A DNA stretch of 64,000 nucleotides from a bacterium (lineage in GTDB: Bacteria; Myxococcota_A; Bradymonadia; UBA7976; UBA1532): NCBI GenBank assembly GCA_030427205.1, contig JAUHXC010000021.1:62001-126000 (forward strand), given 5' to 3'. The position numbers and the translations under genes are program-made. Shown here piece after piece: positions 37,669-47,289 of the stretch. The notes under the pieces were generated by a model. It was not told the DNA's origin, did not search any database, and saw only the letters and a list, made by a program, of their open reading frames with translations. Each line of letters begins with the position of its first letter. Position 1 is the first letter of the stretch.

Positions 37669-39003
37669 TCAGTCCTTGCGCACCTGGGGGTCGAGCGCGT
37701 CGCGCAGCCCGTCCCCGAAGAAGTTGAGCGAGAGCAGGGTCATCGCCAGCGCCGAGCCGGGGAAGATGATCAGCCAGGGGTACTCGCGGAAGGCCTTGGC
37801 CCCCTCGGCGGCCAGCGAGCCCCACGAGGCGTAGGGCGCCTGCACGCCGAGGCCGAGGAAGCTGAGGAAGGCCTCCTGCAGCATGACCGCGGGCACGGTG
37901 AGCGTCAGGTAGACGATGATCGGGCCCAGCGCGTTGGGGATGAGGTGGCGGAAGATGATGATCCGCTTGCCGACGCCGATGGCCCGGGCGGCCTCGACGA
38001 ACTCGCGCCCCTTGAGCGTGATGACCTGCCCGCGCACGATGCGGGCCATCGTCAGCCATTGCACCGCGCCCAACGCCATGAACAGCAAGAAGAGCTTCTT
38101 GTCGGCGGGCATCTCCTGGAAGATCACCATCAGCAGGATGACCAGGAACATGAACGGCAGCCCGTACATGACATCGACGAAGCGCATCATCAGGTTGTCG
38201 ACCTTGCCGCCGTAGAAGCCGGCGGTGGCCCCCCAGATGATGCCGATGAGGAAGCTGACCATCGTCGCGATGAAGCCGACGAGCAGCGAGACCCGCCCGC
38301 CCATCACCACCCGGGTCAAGAGGTCGCGCCCCAGCTCGTCGGTGCCGAAGTAGTGGGTCTCGGGCAGCGGCAGGCCGGGGAACTCCGCCGCCGACAGCCC
38401 GCGGTCGTCGTCTTTGTCGAACTGCCCGATGAAGAAGCGGGTCTCGCTCTCGGGCATGATGTCGGTCAGCTCGCCCTCGTGGGCCTCTTCGGGCGAGAGC
38501 TTGCCGTCCCCGTCGACGTCGAGGATCTTCAGGGTGTACTCGGCGTCGTCCTTGATGAGGTTGAGCGGCGCGTCGGCCAGCTCGGCGGCGCCCAGGTAGC
38601 CGCTCTCGTCGCTGTCGAGGGTATTGAACTCCCCCATGCGCATGGCCGCCGACAGCTCTTTGCGGTCGATGCTGCCATCGCCGTCGGCGTCGATGTAGTC
38701 GAACTTGCCCTTCATCTCGGCGTCGATGCGGAAGAACGTCTCGGGCACGCTGCGCGCGCCGACCGGCTTGGGCTGGGCCGAGAGGTGCTGCTCGTCGAAG
38801 CGGAAGCGGGTCAGGTCGCTCTGGATGTAGGGGAAGAGCACCGCGCACAGGGCCATGAACAGCACGATGATCGCGCCGGCGAGCGCCGCCCGGTTCTTGA
38901 GCAGGCGCTTGCCGGCGTCGGCCCACAGGCTGGTGCCCTTGATCGGCGGGCCCTGCTCCGCGCCGCTCTCGCCGCGCGCGCCGTCGTTTTGCGGCTCAGT
39001 CAT
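37669..39003 (-). CDS. oppC: Oligopeptide ABC permease OppC with four inserted EF-hands
   Basis: 444 residues against about 300 for a normal OppC. TM1 lies at about 40-60. Then an insert of about 120 residues follows before the usual THYFGTDELGRDLLTRV and the permease domain (GREFVEAARAIGVGKRIIIFRHLIPN coupling helix). The insert holds four EF-hand loops: DADGDGSIDRKE (105-116), DSDESGYLGAAE (130-141), DVDGDGKLSPEE (162-173) and DKDDDRGLSAAE (196-207). All have acidic residues at positions 1 and 3 and Glu at 12; the fourth has Arg at position 6 where Gly is usual. By topology the insert faces the periplasm. The ATG overlaps the oppB end by 8 bp. Calcium sensing by the importer is inference. 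Confidence 0.93.
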   Translation of the reverse strand: MTEPQNDGARGESGAEQGPPIKGTSLWADAGKRLLKNRAALAGAIIVLFMALCAVLFPYIQSDLTRFRFDEQHLSAQPKPVGARSVPETFFRIDAEMKGKFDYIDADGDGSIDRKELSAAMRMGEFNTLDSDESGYLGAAELADAPLNLIKDDAEYTLKILDVDGDGKLSPEEAHEGELTDIMPESETRFFIGQFDKDDDRGLSAAEFPGLPLPETHYFGTDELGRDLLTRVVMGGRVSLLVGFIATMVSFLIGIIWGATAGFYGGKVDNLMMRFVDVMYGLPFMFLVILLMVIFQEMPADKKLFLLFMALGAVQWLTMARIVRGQVITLKGREFVEAARAIGVGKRIIIFRHLIPNALGPIIVYLTLTVPAVMLQEAFLSFLGLGVQAPYASWGSLAAEGAKAFREYPWLIIFPGSALAMTLLSLNFFGDGLRDALDPQVRKD

Positions 39004-39940
39004 AAGACACCCGCGGGTCGAGCACGGTGTAGAGCACGTCCACCACCAGGTTGAGCAGGACCAGGAGCGCCGAGTAGAGCACGATCGTGCCCAGCACCAG
39101 CGGGTAGTCCCGGTTGAAGGCCGAGTTGACGAAGTGCGTGCCGAGGCCGGGGATGTTGAAGATCTTCTCGATGACCACCGAGCCGGTGAGCATCGCCGCG
39201 AACGCCGGCCCGAGGTAGCTGACCACCGGGATGATCGCGCCCTTGAGCGCGTGGCGGATGACCACCAGCTTCTCCGAGAGGCCCTTGGCCCGGGCGGTGC
39301 CGATGTAGTCCTGGCGGATGAGCTCGAGCATGCCGCCGCGGGTCAGCCGGGCGATGTAGGCGGCGAAGTACATGCCCAGGGTCAGGCTGGGCAGGAAGCT
39401 GGTGGCGATGTGCGGCCCCAGCCCCTTCGACAGCCCGTTCCAGTTGGCCGCGTCGAACCATTGGAACTGGATGGCGAATATCCAGATGAGCAGCGGCCCC
39501 AGCACGAAGTTGGGTATCGAGACCCCGGCCATCGCCCCGGTCATCACCGAGTAGTCGGTCATCGTATTCTGTTTGAGCCCCGATATGAGCCCGGCCGGCA
39601 GCCCGATGATCAGCGCGATGAGCAGCGCCTGCACCCCGAGCAGCATGCTGACCGGCAGCCCGTCGGCCAGGATCTCGTTCACCGTGCGGTCGGGGTACTT
39701 CATCGACGGGCCGAAGTCACCGTGCAGCACGATGCTCTTCATCTGCAGCCCGTATTGCTGCCACAGCGGCTTGTCGAGGTGGTACTTGGCCTCGATGTTC
39801 TTCTTGACCTCGTCGGGCAGCTTGCGATCGGCGTCGAACGGCCCGCCGGGGGCCACCTTCATGACGAAGAACGACGCGGTGATGATCACGAACAGCACCA
39901 GCACCGAGCTGATCAGGCGCCTGATGATGAAGCGGACCAC
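38996..39940 (-). CDS. oppB: Oligopeptide ABC permease OppB-like
   Basis: 314 residues, GTG start. First TM at residues 8-30 with the family start FIIRRLISSVLVLF, GPSMKYPDRTVNEIL periplasmic loop and the cytoplasmic coupling segment YIGTARAKGLSEKLVVIRHALKG. C-terminal VLDPRVSYD is typical. Partner of OppC in the translocation channel. Separated from oppA by about 160 bp that contain a 14-bp repeat array. Confidence 0.95.
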   Translation of the reverse strand: MVRFIIRRLISSVLVLFVIITASFFVMKVAPGGPFDADRKLPDEVKKNIEAKYHLDKPLWQQYGLQMKSIVLHGDFGPSMKYPDRTVNEILADGLPVSMLLGVQALLIALIIGLPAGLISGLKQNTMTDYSVMTGAMAGVSIPNFVLGPLLIWIFAIQFQWFDAANWNGLSKGLGPHIATSFLPSLTLGMYFAAYIARLTRGGMLELIRQDYIGTARAKGLSEKLVVIRHALKGAIIPVVSYLGPAFAAMLTGSVVIEKIFNIPGLGTHFVNSAFNRDYPLVLGTIVLYSALLVLLNLVVDVLYTVLDPRVSYD

Positions 39941-40004
39941 GGCTCCTCCGGAGTCGGGGGTCGGGGTGGCCGGGGGGCCGGCCGTTGGGGCCCGTCGCGG
40001 CGGG

Positions 40005-40116
40005 CGTCAGTGCGCGGGCTTCAGTGCCCGGTCTTCAAAGTTCGGGCCTCAGAGTCAGATCTTCAGGGCTCGATCTTCAGGGCTCGATCTTCAGAGTTCG
40101 ATCTTCAGAGTTCGAT
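40005..40116 (-). repeat. Eight tandem 14-bp units starting at the oppA stop codon
   Basis: Read on the coding (minus) strand the units are ATCGAACTCTGAAG (twice), ATCGAGCCCTGAAG (twice), then four increasingly diverged copies that all keep TGA. The first unit contains the last codons and the stop of oppA, so the array is a tandem amplification of the gene end into the oppA-oppB gap. May affect mRNA stability or oppB expression. Confidence 0.85.
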
Positions 40117-41811
40117 CCGGAAGTACCGGCTCATGTGAATGCCCTGCAGGTGCGGCTGATAGCCCTTCACCCACGGCTTGACGAGGTCCTGCTTGACGTA
40201 GAAGTAGATCGGGAACGCGGGCACGTCCTCGATGAAGATCTCCTCCGCCTGTCGCAAGAGCTTCATGCGCTTGTCCGGGTCGGCCTCGGCGCGGCCGGCG
40301 GTGATGAGCCGGTCGTACTCCGGGTGGGCCCAGTTGGTGCGGTTGTTGGGGTTGTCGCCTTCCCACAGGTCGAGGAAGGTCATCGGGTCGAGGTAGTCCC
40401 CGATCCATGACGAGCGGCTGACCATGAAGTCCCGCTCGTGCTGCTTCTTGAGCAGCACCTTCCACTCCATGTTGTCGAGGTCGCACTCGATGCCCAGGTT
40501 CTTCTTCCACTGCTGCTGGATGTACTCGGCGACGAGCTTGTGCCCTTCGAGCGTATTGTAGCTGATCTGGAAGCGGGGGAACGTCGAGGGGTCGGCGAAG
40601 CCGGCTTCGGCGAGCAGCGCCTTGGCCTTCTCCGGGTCGAACTCGGGGCCTTTGGGCACGTCGTAGCCCATCTCGGCGAGGCCCGGGTGCACGATGTTGT
40701 AGGCCGGCTCCTGCCCGCCCTTGACGACGAACTTGCCGATCTTGGTCTTGTCGATGGCCAGGTTGAGCGCTCGGCGCACCTTGACGTCGTCGAAGGGCTT
40801 CTTCTGGGTATTGAACATGTAGAAGTACACCCCGAGGTAGGGGGTGGTCTTCATCTCGGCGAAGCGCTCGCGGGTGTACTTGGGCACAACGGCCGGCGGG
40901 ATCTTGCTGTCGAGGTAGTCCATCTCGTTGCCCAGGTACATGTTGTGGGCCGGGCCGTTCTCCTGGGTGATGCGGTAGACGATCTTGTCGAAGGGCAGGG
41001 CCGCCTTGTCCCAGTAGTGCGGGTTGAGCTCGGCGACGATCTGCTGCTGCGAGCTCCACTCGACGACCTTCCACGGGCCGTTGCTGACGATGTTCTCCGG
41101 GCGGGCCCACTTGTCGCCGTGCTGCTCGATGGCGTGCTTGGGCACCGGGTTGTAGGTGTAGAAGGCGGTCAGCTGCAGGAAGTACGGGGTCGGCGCGACG
41201 AGCTTGACCTCGAGGGTGTGGTCGTCGACCGCCTTCACCCCGACCGCGTCGCGCAGGCCGGCGGCCTTGGCGTCGTCGGGGTTCTGGTTGTAGGCCTTCG
41301 CCCCGTCGATGACCCACAAGATGGCCGCGTAGCGCGAGGCGGTCTTGGGGTCGAGCACCCGCTTCCAGCTCCACTCGAAGTCGTGGGCGGTCACCGGCTT
41401 GCCGTCGGACCACTTCGCGTTCTTGCGCAGCTTGAAGGTCCAGGTGCGGCCGTCGGGCGAGACCTCGTGGCTCTCGGCGACGCCGGGCACCCACTCGCGG
41501 TGGGTCGGGCCGTACTGATACAGGCCCTCGAAGGTGTCGTGGGCGATGACGCCGCCCTCCGACTCGCTGATCAGGCCCGGGTCGAGGTACTCCGGCTCGC
41601 CGAGGCTGCGCATGAAGACCCGCGGGTTGCGCTCCTTGCGGTCGGCGGCGGTGGTCTCGTCGCCGGGGGCCGCCTTCTCGGCGGCGGTCTTCTCGCCGGT
41701 CTTGCCCGCGTCACCGTCGGTCTTGCTGGTGCAGGCCGCGGTCAGCAGGGCCAGCGCGGCCAGCGCGGTGAGCGCCACGCGCGGCGCATGCGGCAGGGTC
41801 TTGGGCTTCAT
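40105..41811 (-). CDS. oppA: Oligopeptide-binding lipoprotein (SBP_bac_5), second copy
   Basis: 568 residues. Signal with lipobox LTAAC, a charged linker, then the family-5 binding fold: EPEYLDPGLISES, GVAESHEVSPDGRTWTFKLRKNAKWSDGKPVTAHDF, and the C-terminal half with FPRFQISYN and SRSSWIGDYLDPMTFLDLW. Binds peptides in the periplasm and delivers them to OppBC. ATG after GGAGGACCC. Its 3' end is the first unit of the 14-bp array. Clearly paralogous to the next-door protein at 41874. Confidence 0.95.
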   Translation of the reverse strand: MKPKTLPHAPRVALTALAALALLTAACTSKTDGDAGKTGEKTAAEKAAPGDETTAADRKERNPRVFMRSLGEPEYLDPGLISESEGGVIAHDTFEGLYQYGPTHREWVPGVAESHEVSPDGRTWTFKLRKNAKWSDGKPVTAHDFEWSWKRVLDPKTASRYAAILWVIDGAKAYNQNPDDAKAAGLRDAVGVKAVDDHTLEVKLVAPTPYFLQLTAFYTYNPVPKHAIEQHGDKWARPENIVSNGPWKVVEWSSQQQIVAELNPHYWDKAALPFDKIVYRITQENGPAHNMYLGNEMDYLDSKIPPAVVPKYTRERFAEMKTTPYLGVYFYMFNTQKKPFDDVKVRRALNLAIDKTKIGKFVVKGGQEPAYNIVHPGLAEMGYDVPKGPEFDPEKAKALLAEAGFADPSTFPRFQISYNTLEGHKLVAEYIQQQWKKNLGIECDLDNMEWKVLLKKQHERDFMVSRSSWIGDYLDPMTFLDLWEGDNPNNRTNWAHPEYDRLITAGRAEADPDKRMKLLRQAEEIFIEDVPAFPIYFYVKQDLVKPWVKGYQPHLQGIHMSRYFRIEL

Positions 41812-41873
41812 GGGTCCTCCGTCGGCCCGGAGGGGCCGTGGGGCGCAGGGCCCCGGGCATGTCGGCCGTGGGC

Positions 41874-43553
41874 TCATCGGGTCTTGCGGATGTACTTGAT
41901 CGGGTGCAGGTCCAGCGGGTGCGGCTCGAAGCCCTCGACCGCCGGGTTGAGCAGATAGGCGCGGGCGTAGTGGTAGATCGGCAGCACCGGGCCCCGCTGC
42001 AGCAGGATGGCCTCGGCTTCGCGCAGCAGCTCGAGCCGGCGCTTGACGTCGCCTTCGCGGCGGGCGCGCTCGAGCAGGCCGTCGTACTCCTTGTCCGACC
42101 AACCGGTATTGTTATTGCCGTTGCCGGTGCTCCACATGCCGAGGAAGGTCATCGGGTCGAGGTAGTCGCCGATCCAGCCCGAGCGGCTGATGTCGTAGTC
42201 CAGATCGCGCTGCGACTTGAGGTAGACCTTCCACTCCTGATTCTCGAGGTCGACGCCGACGCCCAGGTGCCGCGACCACATCTGCTGAATCATCTCGGCG
42301 ACGCGCTTGTGGTTCTCCTGGGTATTGTAGAGCAGCTGCAGCCGGGGGAAGCCCTCGCCGCCGGGGTACCCCGCCTCGGCGAAGAGCGCGCGCGCCCGCT
42401 GCGGGTCGAAGCGCACGTCGGTCTCGGCGGAGACGTAGTCGCCCACCTTCGGCACCATCGTCGCGCTGGGCGTGATGCCCATCTTGATGACGGTGGTGAT
42501 CGCCTCGCGGTCGACGGCCATCGCCAGCGCCTGGCGGATGCGGTTGTCGGCGAGCACCTCGCGGGTGACGTTGTAGCGATAGAAGTAGACCCCCAGGTAG
42601 GGGTCGACGTGGTAGTCCGGCCGCCGCTCGAGCGAGCTGATCTTGATCGCCGGCAGGTCGAGCGCGCCGTTCCAGTCCAGCCCGCCGCCTTCGTAGACGG
42701 TGAGCATGGTGGTGTTCTCTTGAATCGGCAGCGCCTCGAACTCGCGGATGCCCAGCGAGGCTTTGTCCCAGTAGTGTGGGTTCTGCCCGGCGACCAGCCG
42801 CTGGTTGAGGCTCCACTCGGTGAGGATGTAGGGCCCGTTGACGACGATGTTCTCCGGCCGCGTCCAGCGATCGGGGTGCCTTTCGACGGTGGCCCGGTGC
42901 ACCGGGCGGTAGGTGTAGAACGCCAGCAGGTCGAGGAAGTAGGGCGCGACGTAGGCCAGCTTCACCCGCAGCGTGTAGTCGTCGACGACGGTGATGGCCA
43001 CCGACTTCGGGTCGGGGTTGCGCCCCTCGTAGAAGTCCCGCGCGCCCGCGATGACGTAGAGCATGTCGCTGTACGGCGCGCCGAGGGCGGTGTCGAGCAC
43101 CCGCATCCACGAGTAGTAGAAGTCGTGGGCGGTGACCGGGTCGCCATTGCTCCACTTCGCGTTCTTGCGCAGGTGGAAGGTGTAGCTCAGCCCGTCTTCG
43201 CTGCGCTCCCAACGCTCGGCGACGCCGGGCACCACCGGCCCCGCGCCGAGCGGCACCTCGACGAGGCCCTCGAAGAGGTTGCTGATGATCTTGTTCTCGT
43301 TGACCCCGCGGGCGCGGCCCGGGTCGAGGGTCTCCGGCTCGCCGCCGATGGCGAAGACGAAGCGGTCCTTGCCGGTCTTGAAGACGGTCTGCGCCCCGTC
43401 GCGGGCGGTCGTGGTCTCGACGGTGGCCTTCTCGGCGGTCGGCAGCGGCGAGCGGCGCTCGATGGGCGGCGATCGGTCGCTGCGGCACCCGGTCGCGATC
43501 ACCGCCGCCACGAGAAACACTGCGTTGACGGCGAGCGCGGCGCGACGGGTCAA
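41874..43553 (-). CDS. oppA: Oligopeptide-binding lipoprotein (SBP_bac_5), first copy
   Basis: 559 residues, TTG start preceded by GGAGG six bases away. Signal ends VIATGC. Same domain plan as the neighbour: EPETLDPGRARG, WSNGDPVTAHDFYYSW, ISRSGWIGDYLDPMTFLGMW. Two diverged binding proteins for one permease suggest a widened peptide range. First gene of the opp operon; 105 bp separate it from the membrane-protein gene upstream. Confidence 0.95.
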   Translation of the reverse strand: MTRRAALAVNAVFLVAAVIATGCRSDRSPPIERRSPLPTAEKATVETTTARDGAQTVFKTGKDRFVFAIGGEPETLDPGRARGVNENKIISNLFEGLVEVPLGAGPVVPGVAERWERSEDGLSYTFHLRKNAKWSNGDPVTAHDFYYSWMRVLDTALGAPYSDMLYVIAGARDFYEGRNPDPKSVAITVVDDYTLRVKLAYVAPYFLDLLAFYTYRPVHRATVERHPDRWTRPENIVVNGPYILTEWSLNQRLVAGQNPHYWDKASLGIREFEALPIQENTTMLTVYEGGGLDWNGALDLPAIKISSLERRPDYHVDPYLGVYFYRYNVTREVLADNRIRQALAMAVDREAITTVIKMGITPSATMVPKVGDYVSAETDVRFDPQRARALFAEAGYPGGEGFPRLQLLYNTQENHKRVAEMIQQMWSRHLGVGVDLENQEWKVYLKSQRDLDYDISRSGWIGDYLDPMTFLGMWSTGNGNNNTGWSDKEYDGLLERARREGDVKRRLELLREAEAILLQRGPVLPIYHYARAYLLNPAVEGFEPHPLDLHPIKYIRKTR

Positions 43554-43658
43554 GCAGAACCTCCGGGGGGCATGCGGGATCGCGCGCGACGCGCGTCGGA
43601 CGGGATTACCTACCCGACGGACGGCTTCAGATCAAGCTGCGCGCGTGGCGGCGGGCTG

Positions 43659-44720
43659 TCAGCGGTCGCGCCGCCCGGCGATCGCCGCGGCGAAGGCCGC
43701 CGGGTCTTCGAGGTACAGCGCGATGGCGGTGCCGCGGCGCGCGCTGCCGAAGAGGCCGCGCACCGTCGCCTCGCGGTCGAGGTGCAGGGTGATGTTGGGC
43801 GGCTCGCCGGCGGTGACCGGCACCAGGTGGTCGGGCCAGCGCTCGCCGATCAGGCGGTCGGGTGGCTCCAGCTCGCGCTCTTCGACCGCGGTGATGTGGG
43901 CCATGGGGATCGTCGCCCGGCCGCGCAGGCCCAGCTCGATCTGCACGCCGTCGGCGGTGATCCGATGCCCGGTCTCGCCCATGAGCCGCAGGTCGCCGAG
44001 CAGCCACAGCACGCCCCAGACGTGCAGCGCCGCCAGCAGCCCGTGCAGGCCGGCGTGGGTGATGTCGAACGCGGCGAGCACCACGTGCAGCGCGACGCCC
44101 TCGGCGACGGTCACCAGGGTCAGGGCGATGGCCACGGTGCGCCATGTGGTGCCGGCGGCGGAGTGGGTCGCGGGCGGGCGGCGCAGCGGGCGCCGGGTCA
44201 GGCTGCGCAGGGCGGCGCCGACGATGCGCACCTCGCCCACGGCAGCGGCGGCCAGGACCGGGCCCAGGCGCTCGGCCAGACCCTGCTCGATGCGATCCCA
44301 GCCGGTGCCGCTGCCCGTCCGCCAGCCGCGGTAAACCGCCCGCCAGACCGTCAGCCCGATGAGCCCTTCGATGACGAACAGCGGGGCGAGCATCCAGAGG
44401 GTCAGCGGCACCCCGGAGAGCCGCGCCGCCAGCCCGAGCAGCGCGACGGCGATCAGCACGCCGCGCACGACCCGGGTCCAGCGCACGCTCAGGGCCGAGA
44501 AGCCGCCGCGCCGGCGGGCGACCCACCACAGCGCGCCGCCGCCGAAGATCACGATGTCGGCGATGGCCGCGGTGTAGACCAGCCGCAGGTCGTCGAGGCT
44601 CAGCGGCAGGTGCGTAATGGCCAGCAGCAGCGCGGGGATGGCGCCGGCGATGGCCAGCAGCAGCAGCCGGTGGCGGCGCTCGAGCGGGGCGGGGCTGAGG
44701 TGCGACTCGGCGGCGATCAT
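43659..44720 (-). CDS. Membrane protein of unknown function
   Basis: 353 residues with about six hydrophobic segments in two clusters (20-110 and 120-145; 190-245) and a soluble C-terminal part (about 250-345, GDLRLMGETGHRITADGVQIEL) that may be a small PH-like beta domain. Start ATG follows AGGAGG. Lies between the glycosyltransferase-like gene and the opp operon on the same strand; no family recognised. Confidence 0.6.
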   Translation of the reverse strand: MIAAESHLSPAPLERRHRLLLLAIAGAIPALLLAITHLPLSLDDLRLVYTAAIADIVIFGGGALWWVARRRGGFSALSVRWTRVVRGVLIAVALLGLAARLSGVPLTLWMLAPLFVIEGLIGLTVWRAVYRGWRTGSGTGWDRIEQGLAERLGPVLAAAAVGEVRIVGAALRSLTRRPLRRPPATHSAAGTTWRTVAIALTLVTVAEGVALHVVLAAFDITHAGLHGLLAALHVWGVLWLLGDLRLMGETGHRITADGVQIELGLRGRATIPMAHITAVEERELEPPDRLIGERWPDHLVPVTAGEPPNITLHLDREATVRGLFGSARRGTAIALYLEDPAAFAAAIAGRRDR

Positions 44721-44778
44721 GGGACCTCCTGGCGCGGCTTGGAACGATGCCCCAGGCGCCCACGGGGTCGCCGGCGCA

Positions 44779-47289
44779 TCACGCGCGCTCGGGGATCGGA
44801 TCGGGCGTATCGGGGCCCGGCGGCGGCTCTCCGGCTTTGTCGAGCTGCCGGTGGCGCCAGGCGATGTCGCCGAGGATGTACAGCATCGCCGCCAGCACGT
44901 AGGCGGTCTCCCAGGTGTATTGCAGGTCGTACCAGCCGATCATCAGCTGCACGCCCTGCCCGGCGATCGCCATCGCCAGCAGCGCCAGCGCGTAGCGGAA
45001 GTGCCGCACCGCCAGCGGCGCCAGCATGATCACGAAGCAGTAGTAATAGCAGGTCAGCTCGAAGACCCCGACGATCATCACCGTCGACAGCGCGGTGAGC
45101 TGCCAGTCCGCCAGCCGGCGGCCGGTATAGCCCAACAGCCCCAAGAACCCGAGCAGGATGGCGTAGTGCAGCCAGCGCCGGCTCTCGAGGTTGCTCTGGC
45201 GCTTCTCCTTCCAGACGGCGAACGGGTCGTCGAGTGTGTTGTCGCGGGTGCGCCGGGCGATGTGCGCCGGGTGGAAGCTGAGCAGGGTCGGCAGCCCCAT
45301 GTGGTTGGTCAGCGGGGTGCCCTTGTGCTTGAACGAGTTGCCCAGGAACTCGCGATAGGCGTCGAAGCCGCCGACCACCGGCAGGCTGGCGCCGACCAGG
45401 GTCACCAGGGCCACGGTGCAGCCCAGGATCAGCCGCCGATGGCCGCGGCTGATCGTGCGGTGGCGCACCAGATTCCAGGCGATCTTCACCGAGACGCCGG
45501 CGATGATCGCGCCGGGGAAGACCCGCAGCAGCATCGCCCAGGTGACGCCCGCGCCGCCGAGGGCTTTGTGCCCCCGGGCCATGAAGCACATGCCGGCCAC
45601 CGCCATGAACAGCCACGGGACCCGCCCGAAGCTGCCGCCGGTCCAGAAGTAGGCCCAGGGGTAGCCCGCGCCCCAGATGATCATCGCCAGCGCGCAGGCC
45701 CGCAGGCCGAAGGCCCACCAGATGAGCGCGAAGGCGCCGGCGTAGAGCGCGAGGTCGATCGAGACGAAGACGCCGATGCGCCGCTCGAAGGCTTTGCGGG
45801 CGTCTTTGAAGCGGGCCTTGATCTCGGCGCGCCGGGCCGGCGTCTTGCCCCGCAGGTTGGCCCGGTGGTCGGCGAGCGCGTCCGGCGGCACGTCGATGCC
45901 GCCGATGTGGGTCAGCGGCCGGCCGAGCCCGATCCAGACCGGGCTCGCGTTGAACCCGTGGTCCTTGAACATCTTGGCCCACCACGAGCTGCCCATATAG
46001 CTGCGGAACAGCCGGGTCTCCTGGCGGAACTCGGCCCAGCGCGCGTCGGAGAACGCCGCCCGGCACTCGCCGTCGCGCTCGAGGTGCGGCTCGGCCGGGC
46101 CGAGGGTATTGTCCCGCAGGTCGCGGATCTGGCGCTTGGCGAAGGTGCTCCGGCGGCCGTCGTCCACCTCGGCGATCGCCGAGCACTGGTAGATGAGGCT
46201 GTAGCGGTTCTCGGGGAAGTACTTGCCGCCCATGTAGTAGTGGAAGGTGTCCCAGTAGTGGATCACCCGGCTGCCGTGGAAGGTGCCCACGTTGATCCAG
46301 GTGAAGGCCGACGCGAAGAGCAGCGCGCCGAGCAGGCCGCGCTCCCAGGCCCGGCTCAGCGGTCGGCCCTCGTCGGGGGCGCGGTCGCGGGTGCGGATCA
46401 ACCACGCCAGCAGGATCAGCAGCGCGCCGATCGCGACGCCGACCCACGGCGAGCGCAGGCTGCCATGCTCGCGCAGCGCGGCGCCGATGCACAGCCCCAG
46501 CGCGCCGACGCCGCCCAGCGTGGCGAACAGCCGCGGTCGGGGGAAGCCGCGCCCGGCGCCCAGCAGCGCCAGCAGGGTCAGCGCGCCGCACAGCGCGAGG
46601 CCGATCTTGTACCAGGCGATGCGCACCTTGCGCGGCACGCCCTTGGCCTTGCCCGTGCTCGGATCCTCCTCGGTCAGCGGTGGCGGCCACAGCGCCGGCA
46701 GCGTGCAGAACGCCTGCACCTCGCCGAGCGCGTAGGCCCCGTCGCCTTCGCCCACCGAGACCCGCAGGTGGCGCAGGCGCTGTTCGAAGCCGTGGCCCAG
46801 CCGGGTCTGCAGGCCGCTCTGCGGGTGCTTGGGCACCGTCCAGAGCGGCGACCAGCTGCGGCCGTCCAGCGAGCCCTCGACGATATAGGTGTCGTTGTTA
46901 TCGCCCTGCACCAGCATCGCGCGCACGGTGGTCGCTTCGGGCAGAGTCCAGGTCACGTGGGCGTCGGCGCCGTCGAAGACCGCCGAGCGCTTGCCGTTCC
47001 ACGGGCTGCCGTCGCGGTGCAGCGTATCGTCGACCAGCCGGCGGGTATTCTTGACGCCTTTGCCGGCCGGCGCGCGATCGGCGAGCAGGTTCTCGACGGT
47101 GCAGCCGTCGGTCGGGCTGTCTGCGCTGGAGGCTGCGGCGTCGGGGCTCGCGTCCGGGGTGATCGCCGTGGCCGCGTCGGGCTGCGCCCCCAGCGGCGTC
47201 GTCGCCAGGACGAGCAGCGCGATCGTGAGCAGCGGCGCGAGGCGCGCGCGCGGCGGGCGGTATGTCCCGGGCAAGGATGGGATGCGCAT
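44779..47289 (-). CDS. Multi-TM protein with N-terminal discoidin/F5-8C-like domain
   Basis: 836 residues from the ATG at 47289; an in-frame ATG at 47379 would add 30 residues but precedes no signal peptide. A signal peptide ends near TTPLGAQ, then comes a galactose-binding/F5-8 type C-like domain (about 60-190: VTWTLPEATTVRAMLVQG, DTYIVEGSLDGRSWSPLW, LRHLRVSV). The remaining 600 residues contain about ten membrane segments with an acidic-aromatic HYWDTFHYYMGGKYF loop reminiscent of GT-C glycosyltransferases. Probably a cell-envelope sugar-transfer enzyme; substrate unknown. Confidence 0.6.
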   Translation of the reverse strand: MRIPSLPGTYRPPRARLAPLLTIALLVLATTPLGAQPDAATAITPDASPDAAASSADSPTDGCTVENLLADRAPAGKGVKNTRRLVDDTLHRDGSPWNGKRSAVFDGADAHVTWTLPEATTVRAMLVQGDNNDTYIVEGSLDGRSWSPLWTVPKHPQSGLQTRLGHGFEQRLRHLRVSVGEGDGAYALGEVQAFCTLPALWPPPLTEEDPSTGKAKGVPRKVRIAWYKIGLALCGALTLLALLGAGRGFPRPRLFATLGGVGALGLCIGAALREHGSLRSPWVGVAIGALLILLAWLIRTRDRAPDEGRPLSRAWERGLLGALLFASAFTWINVGTFHGSRVIHYWDTFHYYMGGKYFPENRYSLIYQCSAIAEVDDGRRSTFAKRQIRDLRDNTLGPAEPHLERDGECRAAFSDARWAEFRQETRLFRSYMGSSWWAKMFKDHGFNASPVWIGLGRPLTHIGGIDVPPDALADHRANLRGKTPARRAEIKARFKDARKAFERRIGVFVSIDLALYAGAFALIWWAFGLRACALAMIIWGAGYPWAYFWTGGSFGRVPWLFMAVAGMCFMARGHKALGGAGVTWAMLLRVFPGAIIAGVSVKIAWNLVRHRTISRGHRRLILGCTVALVTLVGASLPVVGGFDAYREFLGNSFKHKGTPLTNHMGLPTLLSFHPAHIARRTRDNTLDDPFAVWKEKRQSNLESRRWLHYAILLGFLGLLGYTGRRLADWQLTALSTVMIVGVFELTCYYYCFVIMLAPLAVRHFRYALALLAMAIAGQGVQLMIGWYDLQYTWETAYVLAAMLYILGDIAWRHRQLDKAGEPPPGPDTPDPIPERA

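Noticed and set aside
41838-45029. A 3.2-kb open frame on the plus strand across the opp binding-protein genes and beyond
   Set aside because: It is antisense to clear genes with known domains; in DNA of this GC content long antisense frames are expected and its protein is Arg/Gly/Asp/His-rich with no domain.
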